A stretch of DNA of 64,000 nucleotides from Bog-756 sp049517675 (GCA_049517675.1 JBEKRV010000006.1:41583-105582); one strand, 5' to 3'. Counted from the first letter of the stretch, positions 15,457 through 24,639 are shown. Notes: generated from the sequence alone by a model not told the origin. Program-made: numbers and translations.

Positions 15457-17112
15457 GTGACCCACGCTGAACACACGCTCGACGACGAACAGCGCGCGCT
15501 CGACGCGGACGTCCTCATCGTCGGTGCCGGGGTGACCGGCATCTACCAGCTGTACCTGGCCCGCGAGGCCGGGTTCTCCGCCCTGGTGCTCGAGGCCGGG
15601 TCCGGGGTGGGCGGGACCTGGTACTGGAACCGCTATCCCGGGTGCCGCTTCGATTCCGAGAGCTACACCTACGGCTACCTGTTCTCCCGAGAGCTCTTCG
15701 ACGAGTGGGAGTGGAAGGAGCAGTTCGCCGAGCAACCCGAGACCGAGCGCTACCTCAACCACGTCGTCGACCGGTTCGACCTCCGGCGCCACATGCGCTT
15801 CGACACCCGGGTCACGTCGGCCACCTACGACGAATCCTCCGGCACCTGGGTGGTGGCGACCGACGACGGCGCCGTGTTCCGGGCGCGGTACCTGGTGGCC
15901 GCCACCGGCGTTCTCTCGGTGCCGTTCTACCCGGCCGTGCCCGGCCGGGACGACTTCCGCGGCGAGTCGTACCACACCGGGCGGTGGCCGATCACCCCGG
16001 TCGACTTCGCCGGCAAACGGGTCGCGGTGATCGGCAGCGGCTCGAGCGGCGTGCAGATCGCCCCGGTCATCGCGGACGAGGTCGCGTCATTGACGGTGTA
16101 CCAACGCACCGCGGGCTGGTGCACCCCGTTGAACAACGCGCCCATCACGGCCGAGGAACACGAGCGACTGCGCGCCGGATTCGAGGAGATGCGCGAGGTC
16201 CTCAACACCTCGGTGGCCGGGTTCCTCCACCCCGCCAACGAACGATCCGCCTTCGACGACACGGCCGACGAGCGACAGGCCTTCTTCGAGACCATGTGGC
16301 GGAGCCCGGGATTCGCGAAGCTGTCGAGCAACTACGCCGACGTGCTGTTCGACCACGCGGCCAACGCCGAGTGGTGCGAGTTCATCGCCCGCAAGATCCG
16401 CAGCATCGTCGAGGACCCCGCGGTGGCGGACCTGCTCATCCCGAAGGACCACGGCTTCGGCGAACGACGGCCCCCGTTCGTGACCGGGTACTACGAGATG
16501 TACAACGACCCGGGGGTCTCCCTCGTCGACCTCCGACACACCCCGATCGTACGGGTCACCGAGCACGGCATCGAGACGACCGACGGCGAGCGGGAGTTCG
16601 ACATCATCGTCTGGGCCACCGGGTTCGACTTCGGCACCGGCGCCCTCCTGCGCATGGGCATCCGCGGAAGGGACGGCCAGACCCTCGAGGACCACTGGTC
16701 GGACGGCCCGAAGACGTTCCTGGGCATACAGACGACCGGCTTCCCCAACTTCTTCTTCCCCGGTGGCCCGCACGCCGCCGCCGGCAACAACCCGCGCTAC
16801 AACGGCGACCAGGTCGAATTCATCACCGGTGCGCTCACCTTCGTCCGGGACCACGGCTTCGACACCATCGAGGTGGGGCCGGAGGCCGAGATGGCGTGGA
16901 CGGCCATGGTCGACCGGGGTGCGCAGCAGGCCTCCTTCGGCGAGGCCAGCTACTTCTTCGGCGCCAACATTCCCGGCAAGCCGGTCAAGTATCTCCTGAA
17001 CTCGGGTGGTCGGCCCAAGCTCTTCAAGGAGATCGCCAAGGTCGTCGACAGCGGCTACGCGGCATTCCGCCTGGGCCGGGCGTCAGACGGTGGCGACCGG
17101 CGTCACGGGTGA
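15457..17112 (+). CDS. Baeyer-Villiger-type flavin monooxygenase
   Basis: A 551-residue class B flavoprotein monooxygenase. FAD site VGAGVTG (23-28), the Baeyer-Villiger fingerprint FRGESYHTGRW (167-177), the NADPH Rossmann motif IGSGSSGVQ (192-199) and ATGFDFGTG near residue 388 are all present. Such enzymes use NADPH and O2 to turn a ketone into an ester or a cyclic ketone into a lactone. GTG 15457 has TGGAGGCGG upstream. Its 3' end overlaps the convergent cyclase gene by 30 bp. Together with the hydrolases next door it suggests ring oxidation then lactone opening. Confidence 0.93.
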   Translation: MTHAEHTLDDEQRALDADVLIVGAGVTGIYQLYLAREAGFSALVLEAGSGVGGTWYWNRYPGCRFDSESYTYGYLFSRELFDEWEWKEQFAEQPETERYLNHVVDRFDLRRHMRFDTRVTSATYDESSGTWVVATDDGAVFRARYLVAATGVLSVPFYPAVPGRDDFRGESYHTGRWPITPVDFAGKRVAVIGSGSSGVQIAPVIADEVASLTVYQRTAGWCTPLNNAPITAEEHERLRAGFEEMREVLNTSVAGFLHPANERSAFDDTADERQAFFETMWRSPGFAKLSSNYADVLFDHAANAEWCEFIARKIRSIVEDPAVADLLIPKDHGFGERRPPFVTGYYEMYNDPGVSLVDLRHTPIVRVTEHGIETTDGEREFDIIVWATGFDFGTGALLRMGIRGRDGQTLEDHWSDGPKTFLGIQTTGFPNFFFPGGPHAAAGNNPRYNGDQVEFITGALTFVRDHGFDTIEVGPEAEMAWTAMVDRGAQQASFGEASYFFGANIPGKPVKYLLNSGGRPKLFKEIAKVVDSGYAAFRLGRASDGGDRRHG

Positions 17113-18141
17113 GCCCACGATTCCCGGCATCCGCAGCGGCGGAGCGGTCAGCAGGAACCGGCTCCGGCCGTGCTCGCGCAGCCACGATGCCAGCTCGTGC
17201 AGGTACCACATCTCCCCCAGCGGGACACCCAGCTTGAAGAGGCAGAGGTTGTGGATGGGGAGGAACGAGTGCCGACCCTCCACACGGTCCCGTCCGAGCA
17301 GCCCCTCGACCGCGTAGTTGTCGGCCACCAGCGCCGAGATCTGCGACTCGGCGATCCACTCCAACAATGATTCGTCCCGCCCGTCGAGGTAACTGCACAA
17401 CGTGAAGATCTTCGCCGGGTCCGGCTCACGCTCGTACTCGAGGATCCGGGTGGCGAACCCGGTGTGCAACAGGAGCATGTCCCCGGGCTCGACGACGACG
17501 TCGTCGGTGGCCATGATCTGCTCGAGCAGCGCCCGGTCCACCGCCCGCCAGTCGTCGCCCAGGTGGGCGGCGAGGTCGACCAAGACGCCCCGGCCCTGTA
17601 CCCCGTGGTACGCCATGTGCTCCAGGCCCAGGTGGTGGGCGAAGCATCGGTGGGAGCCGCCGTCGCCCGCCGCGTCGTGGGTCGGTCCGACCAGGTCGGT
17701 GCCGGCCCGGTAACCGTTGTAGTACACGGCCTCCTCCACCCCGTCGCCGTCGGCGTCGAATTCGGCGCCGACGTGGGCGAGCGAGTCCCACTGCGTCGAG
17801 TACTGGAGCGACAGGGTGACCACGTCGTCCGCCCACACGTCGACGTACTTCGGATCGCCGAAGTCCGCCATCTCGCTCATGTGGACGTTGTAGAAGGTGT
17901 CGGGGTTGCCGTCCATGTCCTCGGTCGGGGCGAGGACGGGCGGGTACCGTCGCTGGTTCAGGGCGTTCCCTCCGGGGTAGTCGAGCGGCAGACTGAGGCA
18001 GAAGCTGATCCCGGCCTCGACCTCGCGGACCCCCTCGACGACCTTGTCGGGGGTGACCAGGTTGATGCGCCCCAGTTCGTCGTCGTCGCCCCAGTCACCC
18101 CAGGTCGAGCCGGGCGGGCGCTGCTTCCACCGCTTCGTCAT
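17083..18141 (-). CDS. Cyclase-family (kynurenine formamidase-like) metal hydrolase
   Basis: A 352-residue protein of the PF04199 cyclase family. The region LSLQYSTQWDSLAHVGAEFDADGDG replaces the usual HxGTHxDxPxH with a WDSLAHV form seen in the larger actinobacterial members, and a later RGVLVDLAAHLG and GDMLLLHTGFA are typical. The family hydrolyses amides, lactones or esters, or forms rings. It lies opposite the monooxygenase, whose last 30 bp it overlaps, and divergent from the amidohydrolase. A lactone or ester product from the monooxygenase is a natural substrate guess. Confidence 0.87.
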   Translation of the reverse strand: MTKRWKQRPPGSTWGDWGDDDELGRINLVTPDKVVEGVREVEAGISFCLSLPLDYPGGNALNQRRYPPVLAPTEDMDGNPDTFYNVHMSEMADFGDPKYVDVWADDVVTLSLQYSTQWDSLAHVGAEFDADGDGVEEAVYYNGYRAGTDLVGPTHDAAGDGGSHRCFAHHLGLEHMAYHGVQGRGVLVDLAAHLGDDWRAVDRALLEQIMATDDVVVEPGDMLLLHTGFATRILEYEREPDPAKIFTLCSYLDGRDESLLEWIAESQISALVADNYAVEGLLGRDRVEGRHSFLPIHNLCLFKLGVPLGEMWYLHELASWLREHGRSRFLLTAPPLRMPGIVGSPVTPVATV

Positions 18142-18197
18142 CGCTCCTGCTCCTTCCGGGCGTTCCGGTCCGCCCCGACCATCGGCGCGCGTTGCAC

Positions 18198-18213
18198 TGT
18201 ACCGACCGGTTGG
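18198..18213. promoter_or_regulatory. Shared regulon operator, copy 3 (cyclase/amidohydrolase promoter)
   Basis: TGTACCGACCGGTTGG in the 162-bp divergent gap. One half-site (TGTACC) is perfect; the other is degenerate. Its 16-base core is identical to copy 1. Confidence 0.6.
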
Positions 18214-18221
18214 ATTAGGTT

Positions 18222-18236
18222 GCGAACGCGGTTCGC
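18222..18236. promoter_or_regulatory. Inverted repeat GCGAAC-GCG-GTTCGC before the amidohydrolase
   Basis: A 15-bp palindrome with 6-bp arms, 9 bp downstream of operator copy 3 and 67 bp before the start codon. It could be a second regulator site or a leader hairpin. Confidence 0.35.
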
Positions 18237-18303
18237 GTCACCCGCGAAGCCGAGTTCCGACTCCGACGGACGGTCCCGGGCCCGGCGCAAGGAGGTCAGA
18301 GTC

Positions 18304-19548
18304 ATGTCGCAGAACGAACTGGTGGTGTCCGCCGACGGGCACGTGCTCGAGCCCACTGACCTGTTCCGCACCCGGCTGCCGAAGCACCTCCGTGAGCGTG
18401 GGGTCTGGGAAGAGGACTTCGAGATCGAGCCGCTGGTCGAGGGCGGTGCCCGCATCTTCCGCCGGCTGCACACGCCCGGGTACGAGGGGTGGACGATCTC
18501 CCGCTACCGTCAGACGGGCGGCCGGATGCCCGAGGGCGATCCCGAGATCATCCTCGACGACATGAGGCTGGACGGGGTCGACATCCAGGTGATGCACCCG
18601 AACCTCTCGCTCTTCGGGCTGTACTCGGACGACCACGAGCTCTCGATGGCGCACGCCCGCGTCTACAACGACTACATCGTCGAGCGGTTCGCGCCGTACT
18701 TCTCCCGGATCGTCCCGACCGCGCCGGTGCCGTTGACCGACATCGGCGACGCCGTGACCGAGATCGAGCGGGTCGCGAACGCCGGGTTCCGCGGGATCTT
18801 GCTGCCGGCCATCGCACCGAAGCCCTACTACTCGCGGGACTTCGACCCGATGTGGGAGGCCGCGGTGGCCAACGGCGTGCAGATCTTCATCCACACCCAG
18901 ACCGGCGGGGTGAAGGTGAACGATCCGGCGTCCACGACGCTCAAGGTGGTCATGGAGTCGGCCGCTCAGGTCAACCAGCCGATGACCGAGAAGTCGGCGT
19001 CCAAGCGCATGATCACCCAGTGCATCTACTCGACGGTGGTCCCCCAGCAGATCATGTGCGAGCTCATCGGCGGTGGCGTCCCCGAGCGCTACCCCGAGCT
19101 CCACTTCGCGCTCATCGAGTTCAACGCCAACTGGCTGGCCTCCCTCGTCGGCGCCATGGACAAGTGCTGGGTCACCGGGATCGGCCAGGACGCCGACTGG
19201 TGGCTCGGGTACTGGGACGACGACCGTCCCGCGAACGACCAGCCCTCCATGGCCCAGCTGTTCCGGCTCAACGAGAAGTGGCCCTACCCGCTGAAGCCGA
19301 GCGAGTACGTGAGGCGCCAATTCCACATCTCGTTCCAGGACGACCCGGTAGCCATCGCCTGCCGGCACATCACCGGGCTGTCGACCATCGTGTGGGGCAA
19401 CGACTACCCGCACGCCGAAGGGACCTTCCGCGGCAGTCGGGAGCTCATCGCCACCCAGCTCGGCGACGTCCCCGCCGACGAGCGGGCCGCCATCATCGGG
19501 GGCACCCTGGCCGGTCTCCTCGGAATGCAGGCTCCGGTGCCGGCCTGA
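18304..19548 (+). CDS. Amidohydrolase_2-family metal-dependent hydrolase/decarboxylase
   Basis: A 414-residue TIM-barrel enzyme of the PF04909 family (ACMSD, LigI-like). Metal-site features are the N-terminal SADGHVLEP, FIHTQTGG in mid-protein and WGNDYPHAEGTF near the C-terminus (final Asp/His). Members decarboxylate or hydrate ring-cleavage products and hydrolyse lactones. The ATG is preceded by AAGGAGGTCAGAGTC, a strong ribosome site. It overlaps the next SDR by 4 bp, and so is coupled to it. The shared operator lies in its promoter. Confidence 0.9.
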   Translation: MSQNELVVSADGHVLEPTDLFRTRLPKHLRERGVWEEDFEIEPLVEGGARIFRRLHTPGYEGWTISRYRQTGGRMPEGDPEIILDDMRLDGVDIQVMHPNLSLFGLYSDDHELSMAHARVYNDYIVERFAPYFSRIVPTAPVPLTDIGDAVTEIERVANAGFRGILLPAIAPKPYYSRDFDPMWEAAVANGVQIFIHTQTGGVKVNDPASTTLKVVMESAAQVNQPMTEKSASKRMITQCIYSTVVPQQIMCELIGGGVPERYPELHFALIEFNANWLASLVGAMDKCWVTGIGQDADWWLGYWDDDRPANDQPSMAQLFRLNEKWPYPLKPSEYVRRQFHISFQDDPVAIACRHITGLSTIVWGNDYPHAEGTFRGSRELIATQLGDVPADERAAIIGGTLAGLLGMQAPVPA

Positions 19549-20459
19549 GCCAGTTCGACTTCAACGGACGTGTCGCCGTCGTCACCGGGGCGGGGCGCGG
19601 CATCGGGCTCGCCTACGCGCGCCTGCTCGCCCAGCGCGGGGCCCACGTGGTCGTCAACGACCTCGGCGGATCGATCGACGGCATCGGGTCCGACGCCGTC
19701 CCGGCGTCCGCCGCGGTGGCCGACATCGTCGAGGCGGGTGGCATCGCCGTCGCCGACACCAACGACGTGGCGTCGGTCGCCGGGGCGGAAGCGCTCGTCG
19801 ACACCGCGGTCGACCGGTTCGGCCGGATCGACATCGTCATCAACAACGCCGGGGTCATGCGCTGGGCCGGCCCCCCGGACGTCGATGCCGACGACCTGGC
19901 CCTGCACCTGGCGGTTCACGTGGGTGGCTCGTTCAACACCACCCGTGCCGCCTGGCCCTACCTGGTCGACCAGGGCTACGGGCGCATCGTCATGACAACC
20001 TCCACCGGGATGCTGGGCCTCCCCACCAACACCGCCTACGCCACCGCCAAGGGCGGGATCGTCGGACTGGCCCGCAGCCTCGCGACGGCGGGTGCCTCCC
20101 ACGGGATCAAGGTCAACATGATCGCCCCGGGGGCGATGACCCGGATGGCCGGACCCGGATCCGACGACCCCCGGATGGCGCCCGACCTGGTCGCCCCGAT
20201 GGCCGCCTACCTGGCCCACGAGAGCTGCCCGGTCAGCGGTGAGCTCTACACGGCCGGCTTCGGACGCTTCGCCCGCCTCTTCATCGCCTCCACCCAGGGG
20301 TACGTCCACCCCGGGCCGGCACCGACGATCGAGGACGTGGCCGCCCACTGGGGCACCATCAACGACGAGACCGACTACTTCGTCCCCGCCGACCTCATGG
20401 ACTGGTCGGCCTCCTTCACGGCCCACCTGGAGGAGGAGGGCCCCTCCCCCACCCGGTGA
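19545..20459 (+). CDS. Short-chain dehydrogenase (MFE/(3R)-hydroxyacyl-CoA-type SDR), probable CTG start
   Basis: A 304-residue SDR: FNGRVAVVTGAGRGIGLAYARLLAQRGAHVVVNDLGG has the NDLGG text of peroxisomal-type multifunctional hydroxyacyl-CoA dehydrogenases; NNAGVM, TSTGMLG and YATAK supply the catalytic Ser/Tyr/Lys. The C-terminal ~60 residues are an extra tail. No in-frame ATG, GTG or TTG lies near the obvious N-terminus. The best start is CTG at 19545, whose CTGA overlaps the amidohydrolase stop, giving MSQFDFNGRVAV. It probably oxidises a 3-hydroxyacyl or alicyclic alcohol intermediate. Confidence 0.87.
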   Translation: MSQFDFNGRVAVVTGAGRGIGLAYARLLAQRGAHVVVNDLGGSIDGIGSDAVPASAAVADIVEAGGIAVADTNDVASVAGAEALVDTAVDRFGRIDIVINNAGVMRWAGPPDVDADDLALHLAVHVGGSFNTTRAAWPYLVDQGYGRIVMTTSTGMLGLPTNTAYATAKGGIVGLARSLATAGASHGIKVNMIAPGAMTRMAGPGSDDPRMAPDLVAPMAAYLAHESCPVSGELYTAGFGRFARLFIASTQGYVHPGPAPTIEDVAAHWGTINDETDYFVPADLMDWSASFTAHLEEEGPSPTR

Positions 20460-20475
20460 GGGCGTAGCGGCGGCG

Positions 20476-21243
20476 CTACTCGTCGAGGAGGTCGGGCTGC
20501 TGTTCGACGATCCAGTCGTAGAGGGGCTGGAACTGCCTCCACCCGACTTGGTGCCCGCCGGTCTGGCCGAACGTCGTCCGCGCCACGTCCGGGTCGATCG
20601 GGACGGGGGTGCCCGCGGCCTCGGCCACCAGCTGGGCCTGGCACGTACGCTCCATCGTGACGAACCACCAGGCGGCCTCGTCGACCGTGCGGCCGACGGT
20701 CAGCAGGCCGTGGTTCGACAGGACGGCCGCCTTGCACTCACCGAGCGCCTGGGCGATGCGCTTGCCCTCCTCGAGGTCGAGCACGGCTCCGGTGTAGTCA
20801 TCGAAGACGACGTGGTCGCCGTAGAACGCGCAGGCGTCCTGGGTGAGCGGATCGAGCGGGCGCCGCAGCGACGACCACGCCTTGCCGTACACCGAGTGGG
20901 AGTGGGCGGCGGAGACGACGTCGGGGCGGGCCGCGTGGATCTGGGAGTGGATCACGAAGGCCGCCCTGTTCACCGGCCAGGTGCCCCGGACGACCTCGCC
21001 CCGGGCGTCCACGAGCAGCAGGTCCCGGACCCGGACCTGCTTGAAGTTCATGCCCAGGGGGTTGACCCAGAAGTGGTCCGTCTGGCCGGGGTCACGCGCC
21101 GTGATGTGCCCGGCCGTGCCCTCGTCGAAGCCGAAGTGCCCGAAGATCCGCAACGCGGCGGCAAGCCGCTGCTTGCGGTGGGTGCGCTCCTCCTCCACCG
21201 TGGCGAACGTCGGGAAGGTGTGCGGGGTGCGGTCGGACACCAT
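20476..21243 (-). CDS. Class II aldolase/adducin-family protein
   Basis: A 255-residue protein with the zinc-binding HSH of this fold (SAAHSHSVYGKAWSS) and a third ligand in LSNHGLLTVG. GFDEGTAGHITARDP near residue 40 is typical of bacterial members annotated as class II aldolases, which cleave or decarboxylate phosphorylated or carboxylated sugars and hydroxy-acids. The substrate here is unlikely to be fuculose phosphate given the catabolic context. It is convergent with the SDR and divergent from the acyl-CoA dehydrogenase. Confidence 0.9.
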   Translation of the reverse strand: MVSDRTPHTFPTFATVEEERTHRKQRLAAALRIFGHFGFDEGTAGHITARDPGQTDHFWVNPLGMNFKQVRVRDLLLVDARGEVVRGTWPVNRAAFVIHSQIHAARPDVVSAAHSHSVYGKAWSSLRRPLDPLTQDACAFYGDHVVFDDYTGAVLDLEEGKRIAQALGECKAAVLSNHGLLTVGRTVDEAAWWFVTMERTCQAQLVAEAAGTPVPIDPDVARTTFGQTGGHQVGWRQFQPLYDWIVEQQPDLLDE

Positions 21244-21272
21244 GACCCGATGGTAGCGGCTGCATCCGTAGC

Positions 21273-21288
21273 TGTACCGGTCGGTCCA
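21273..21288. promoter_or_regulatory. Shared regulon operator, copy 4 (aldolase/ACAD promoter)
   Basis: TGTACCGGTCGGTCCA, a palindrome with one mismatch per arm (TGTACC/GGTCCA), 14 bp before the acyl-CoA dehydrogenase start and 30 bp before the aldolase start. Confidence 0.6.
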
Positions 21289-21301
21289 ATAGGATCGGGA
21301 G

Positions 21302-22450
21302 ATGGACTTCGAGCTCAACGGACCCGAACGCGAGCTGGTCGGGCTGTGTCGCGACTTCGCGAGCAGGGAGATCTCGGCACGCGCTCCCCGGGCCTGGGAG
21401 GAGGCCAGATGCCCGACCGACCTCCTGCGGGAGATGGGTGCGCTGGGTCTGCTCGGGATGCTCGTCCCCGAGGAGTGGGGCGGGATCGGGATGTCGACGG
21501 TCGGCTTCGTCGCCGCCATGGAGCAGATCGGGCTGGCCGACCAGTCGGTGGCCGCCGCCTGGCAGGCCCATGTGACGATCGGCTCGCTGCCGCTGCTCCT
21601 CTTCGGCGACGACGCCCAGCGTGACCGGTGGCTGCGCCCGTTGGCCGAGGGGCGCGCCCTCGGGGCGTTCGGGCTCACCGAGCCCGATGCCGGCTCGGAC
21701 GCACGGGGGATCCGCACCCGCGCCGTGCGACGTGACGGCGGCTGGGTGATCAACGGGTCCAAGACGTTCATCTCCAACGCCGGGACGGACATGTCCTTCG
21801 GCGTGACGCTGCTGGCCCGTACCGAGTCGGGCGGCGGCACGTCACCGCGGTTCGCCAGCTTCGTCGTCGAGAAGGACACCCCCGGCTTCACCATGGGCCC
21901 GAAGATGCGCGGCATCGGATGGCGGGGCCTCGACACCCGCGAGCTGTTCTTCGACGACGTCGAGGTCCCCGACGATCAGCTCGTCGGGGACCCGGAACTC
22001 GGGCTCAGCCAATTCCTCCGTACGCTCGAGGTCGGACGCATCTCCATCGCCGCACTGTCGCTCAGCCTGACCCAGGCCGTGCTCGACCTGGCGACGGACC
22101 ATGCGCAGCGACGGGTCCAGTTCGGGCAGCCGATCTCGTCGTTCCAGGCCGTGCAGTTCAAGCTCGCCGACATGGCCACCGAGCTCGAGGCGGCCAGATG
22201 GCTCACCTACCGCGCCGCCTCGCTGCGCGACGCCGGGCGTCCGTTCCTGAAGGAGGCGGCGATGGCCAAGTTGAAGGCCAGCCGCCTGGCGACGTGGGCG
22301 GCGTCGGAGGCCGTCCAGATCCACGGCGGCCTCGGCTACATGCTCGACTCGCCGGTGGCCCGCTTCTACTGCGACTCCAAGGTCCTCGAGATCGGCGAGG
22401 GGACCAACGAGATCCAACACCTGGTGATCGCCCGGGCCCTGGGCTGCTGA
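21302..22450 (+). CDS. Acyl-CoA dehydrogenase
   Basis: A 382-residue FAD enzyme. GAFGLTEPDAGSDARGIRTRA (residues ~118-138) and the C-terminal QIHGGLGYMLDSPVARFYCDSKVLEIGEGTNEIQ are signature stretches; the EGTNE run carries the usual flavin contact. It removes two hydrogens from C2-C3 of an acyl-CoA. Length is standard for the family. It ends the operator-bearing catabolic cluster; the next 160 bp (22451-22611) contain nothing I can name before a convergent membrane-protein gene. Confidence 0.95.
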   Translation: MDFELNGPERELVGLCRDFASREISARAPRAWEEARCPTDLLREMGALGLLGMLVPEEWGGIGMSTVGFVAAMEQIGLADQSVAAAWQAHVTIGSLPLLLFGDDAQRDRWLRPLAEGRALGAFGLTEPDAGSDARGIRTRAVRRDGGWVINGSKTFISNAGTDMSFGVTLLARTESGGGTSPRFASFVVEKDTPGFTMGPKMRGIGWRGLDTRELFFDDVEVPDDQLVGDPELGLSQFLRTLEVGRISIAALSLSLTQAVLDLATDHAQRRVQFGQPISSFQAVQFKLADMATELEAARWLTYRAASLRDAGRPFLKEAAMAKLKASRLATWAASEAVQIHGGLGYMLDSPVARFYCDSKVLEIGEGTNEIQHLVIARALGC

Positions 22451-22611
22451 GCGGGACCTGAGCTGCTGATCCGACGATTCGGATCCCAGCCGAGCGTGAC
22501 CGGCGGTGCGAGCTCGTTCACGTGAACGCCACCTGCCCCCTTCCCACGCGTCGGGGGCATGCCCCACCTGGATACGGGCCACGCGGTAGTGGGAGCTTGC
22601 CGGGGCGCTGG

Positions 22612-24639
22612 TCATCGCCGAGCCAGGATGCATGATGCGACGGCGGACCGGCCGACCCGCGATCCTGCCGAGGTGGTGCAGGCGGCGAATGCGGCTGGCG
22701 ACACCGGGATCGGCGGTCCTGCGTTCCTGGTCTCCCAAACCCAGGCCTTGGCCTGCCATCGGGGAGCCGATCCGAGCGAGGCGGTGAACAGCCCGACTGC
22801 GTAGGCCACGCCCCGGCCCTTGTCGTAGGAGGGCAGGCCAGGTTGGTCGGGCACGACCACCGTGGTGACCCCCCACCCGGACAGGGCGCGGCGGATCGTG
22901 GCGAGATTGGCGGAGGTGGGTAGGGGGGCCGGGGACAGCGGCAGCGTCGCCTGGTTGAGGAGGTCGAACCCGGGACCTTCCTTGCCGGCCCGCGCGGAGA
23001 CGATGCCCGGACCCCCTCCGCCTGCCATCGAGAAGGTCATCCCCTCGGTGGCCTGCCATGCCATCGATGACTGGATTCCACCGAGTGCCCCCGGATAGGG
23101 CAGCACCACCACATGGCCGGAGAGGTGCGGCGCCACCGTGGTGAACCATGCGGGGGAGACCACCGGACGAATCGTCATCGGGATGTTCGGCCACATGGCC
23201 ACGAGCACGGGTGCCAGAGCCGCAACCGGCACCATCATCCCGGCTAGGTTCCCGAACCGGCCGGCAATTCGTCGATCACCGTCGAACCGGGCCGCGCGTC
23301 CCGCGGCCACGTCTTGGCGGGTCCGCTCCATGGTCACGGCCAGCACGATGGCGGCGCAGGTGTCGATGATGGCGGTGATGTTGACGGGTGTCACGTCGTT
23401 CACCACCGGAAGGTGGGTGAAGATTCTCCAGGGTGCCCAATAGCCGTTCCCCACACCCAGGGACAGCACCACCGCCACCAGTCCGGTCAACCCGAAGAAC
23501 AGGATGATCGGGTCGCGCCGCCAAATGACCGAGCCCACCACCACAACGGCGATCATGCCGAGGCCGAGGTAACCGGGGCTTGGCAGCCTCGGACCTTGGT
23601 ACCCACCGAACAGGTGCATGATCCCGGTCAGCGGAGCACTGAAGAACCCGTTGACCAGGGTCGCGGGGGTGTTGGCCACGGTCCCTGAAGGAGCATCGGA
23701 CCAGGTCCGGCCGACCAAATGCGCGGGCCCGGCGAAGAAGAACCACAGCGGGTAGGCCAGCAGGACCATCGCCACACCGGCCGCGGTGGCCATGGGGAGG
23801 GCTGCGTCGGCGATGGCCTTCCGGGGCAGACCGCCGTCGCGGACGAGAGACCGCACTCCGACGGCGACCAGGACCAGCGCTCCGAACAGGGAAAGCAAGA
23901 GGAATACCTCGACTCCGATGAAGAACTGGACCGCCATCAGAACTCCCAGGAGCACACCAACCCGAACGGGCCCGAAGCGGTGTCGGAACATGAGGTCGTC
24001 GACGCAGCCGATGATCAGGGGGATCAGGGCCAGCAGGCCGAGGTTGGGGTGGGCCAGAGCGAGGTTGACCAAGAGGAAGGGCGAGTAGCCGAAGGAGAGC
24101 CCACCGACGAATGCCGCCGGGCTCCAGGTAACCCATCGACGGAGGAGCCAGAACATGGCCAGAGCGGAGAGCGGCGGTGACAGGAGGTCGATCAGGTTCA
24201 ACGACGCCACCGGACCGGACAGCCAGGTGACCGGAGCTGTGACGACGCCGAGCCCCAGAAACCAGTTCGTCATGTTCATGCCGACAGGGACGAACAGCTT
24301 GGAGGAGTAGAAGGGGCTGAGCCCGTGGCTGAGCGCGTACGCCGGCCAATTGATGAGCCAGATGTTCAGGGCCCCGTCGCCGCAACCGCAGGTGGTGAGG
24401 GATTGGGGGTGGGGAAGGACGTGCCACCAGAGAATGAGCGAAACCACGAGATAGGCGCCGCCGGCCAACAGGTAGACGCCTGGACGCCGACTCCCGGCGC
24501 CCGCAGGGGTCGTCGTGGAACCTGCGGGCCGTGCTGGCCCGGGACGATCAGGTTCGCCTTCTTCGGCGGTGGCGACCGGTTCGTCGGGGGCCGAGCGCTC
24601 GTTGGTCTCCGCTCCGGAGGGGCTCAACTGTGATGGCAT
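22612..24639 (-). CDS. Polytopic membrane protein, GT-C glycosyltransferase-like
   Basis: A ~675-residue protein with roughly 10-12 hydrophobic segments after a disordered Ser/Pro/Glu-rich N-terminus. After the first membrane helix comes an acidic/aromatic loop (CGDGALNIWLINWPAYALSHG then PVGMNMTN), a layout seen in polyprenol-dependent GT-C transferases and in YfhO-like proteins. A C-terminal extracytoplasmic domain (HLSGHVVVLPYPGALGG..., RRALSGWGVTTVVVPDQP) follows. No catalytic proof is visible. ATG 24639 has GATGAGGG upstream; alternative starts at 24717 and 24735 would add residues that do not look coding. It is not part of the adjacent catabolic operons. Confidence 0.75.
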   Translation of the reverse strand: MPSQLSPSGAETNERSAPDEPVATAEEGEPDRPGPARPAGSTTTPAGAGSRRPGVYLLAGGAYLVVSLILWWHVLPHPQSLTTCGCGDGALNIWLINWPAYALSHGLSPFYSSKLFVPVGMNMTNWFLGLGVVTAPVTWLSGPVASLNLIDLLSPPLSALAMFWLLRRWVTWSPAAFVGGLSFGYSPFLLVNLALAHPNLGLLALIPLIIGCVDDLMFRHRFGPVRVGVLLGVLMAVQFFIGVEVFLLLSLFGALVLVAVGVRSLVRDGGLPRKAIADAALPMATAAGVAMVLLAYPLWFFFAGPAHLVGRTWSDAPSGTVANTPATLVNGFFSAPLTGIMHLFGGYQGPRLPSPGYLGLGMIAVVVVGSVIWRRDPIILFFGLTGLVAVVLSLGVGNGYWAPWRIFTHLPVVNDVTPVNITAIIDTCAAIVLAVTMERTRQDVAAGRAARFDGDRRIAGRFGNLAGMMVPVAALAPVLVAMWPNIPMTIRPVVSPAWFTTVAPHLSGHVVVLPYPGALGGIQSSMAWQATEGMTFSMAGGGGPGIVSARAGKEGPGFDLLNQATLPLSPAPLPTSANLATIRRALSGWGVTTVVVPDQPGLPSYDKGRGVAYAVGLFTASLGSAPRWQAKAWVWETRNAGPPIPVSPAAFAACTTSAGSRVGRSAVASCILARR

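Noticed and set aside
18238..19413. 391-codon minus-strand frame opposite the amidohydrolase
   Set aside because: Val/Asp/Arg-rich shadow of a well-supported gene; no family match visible.
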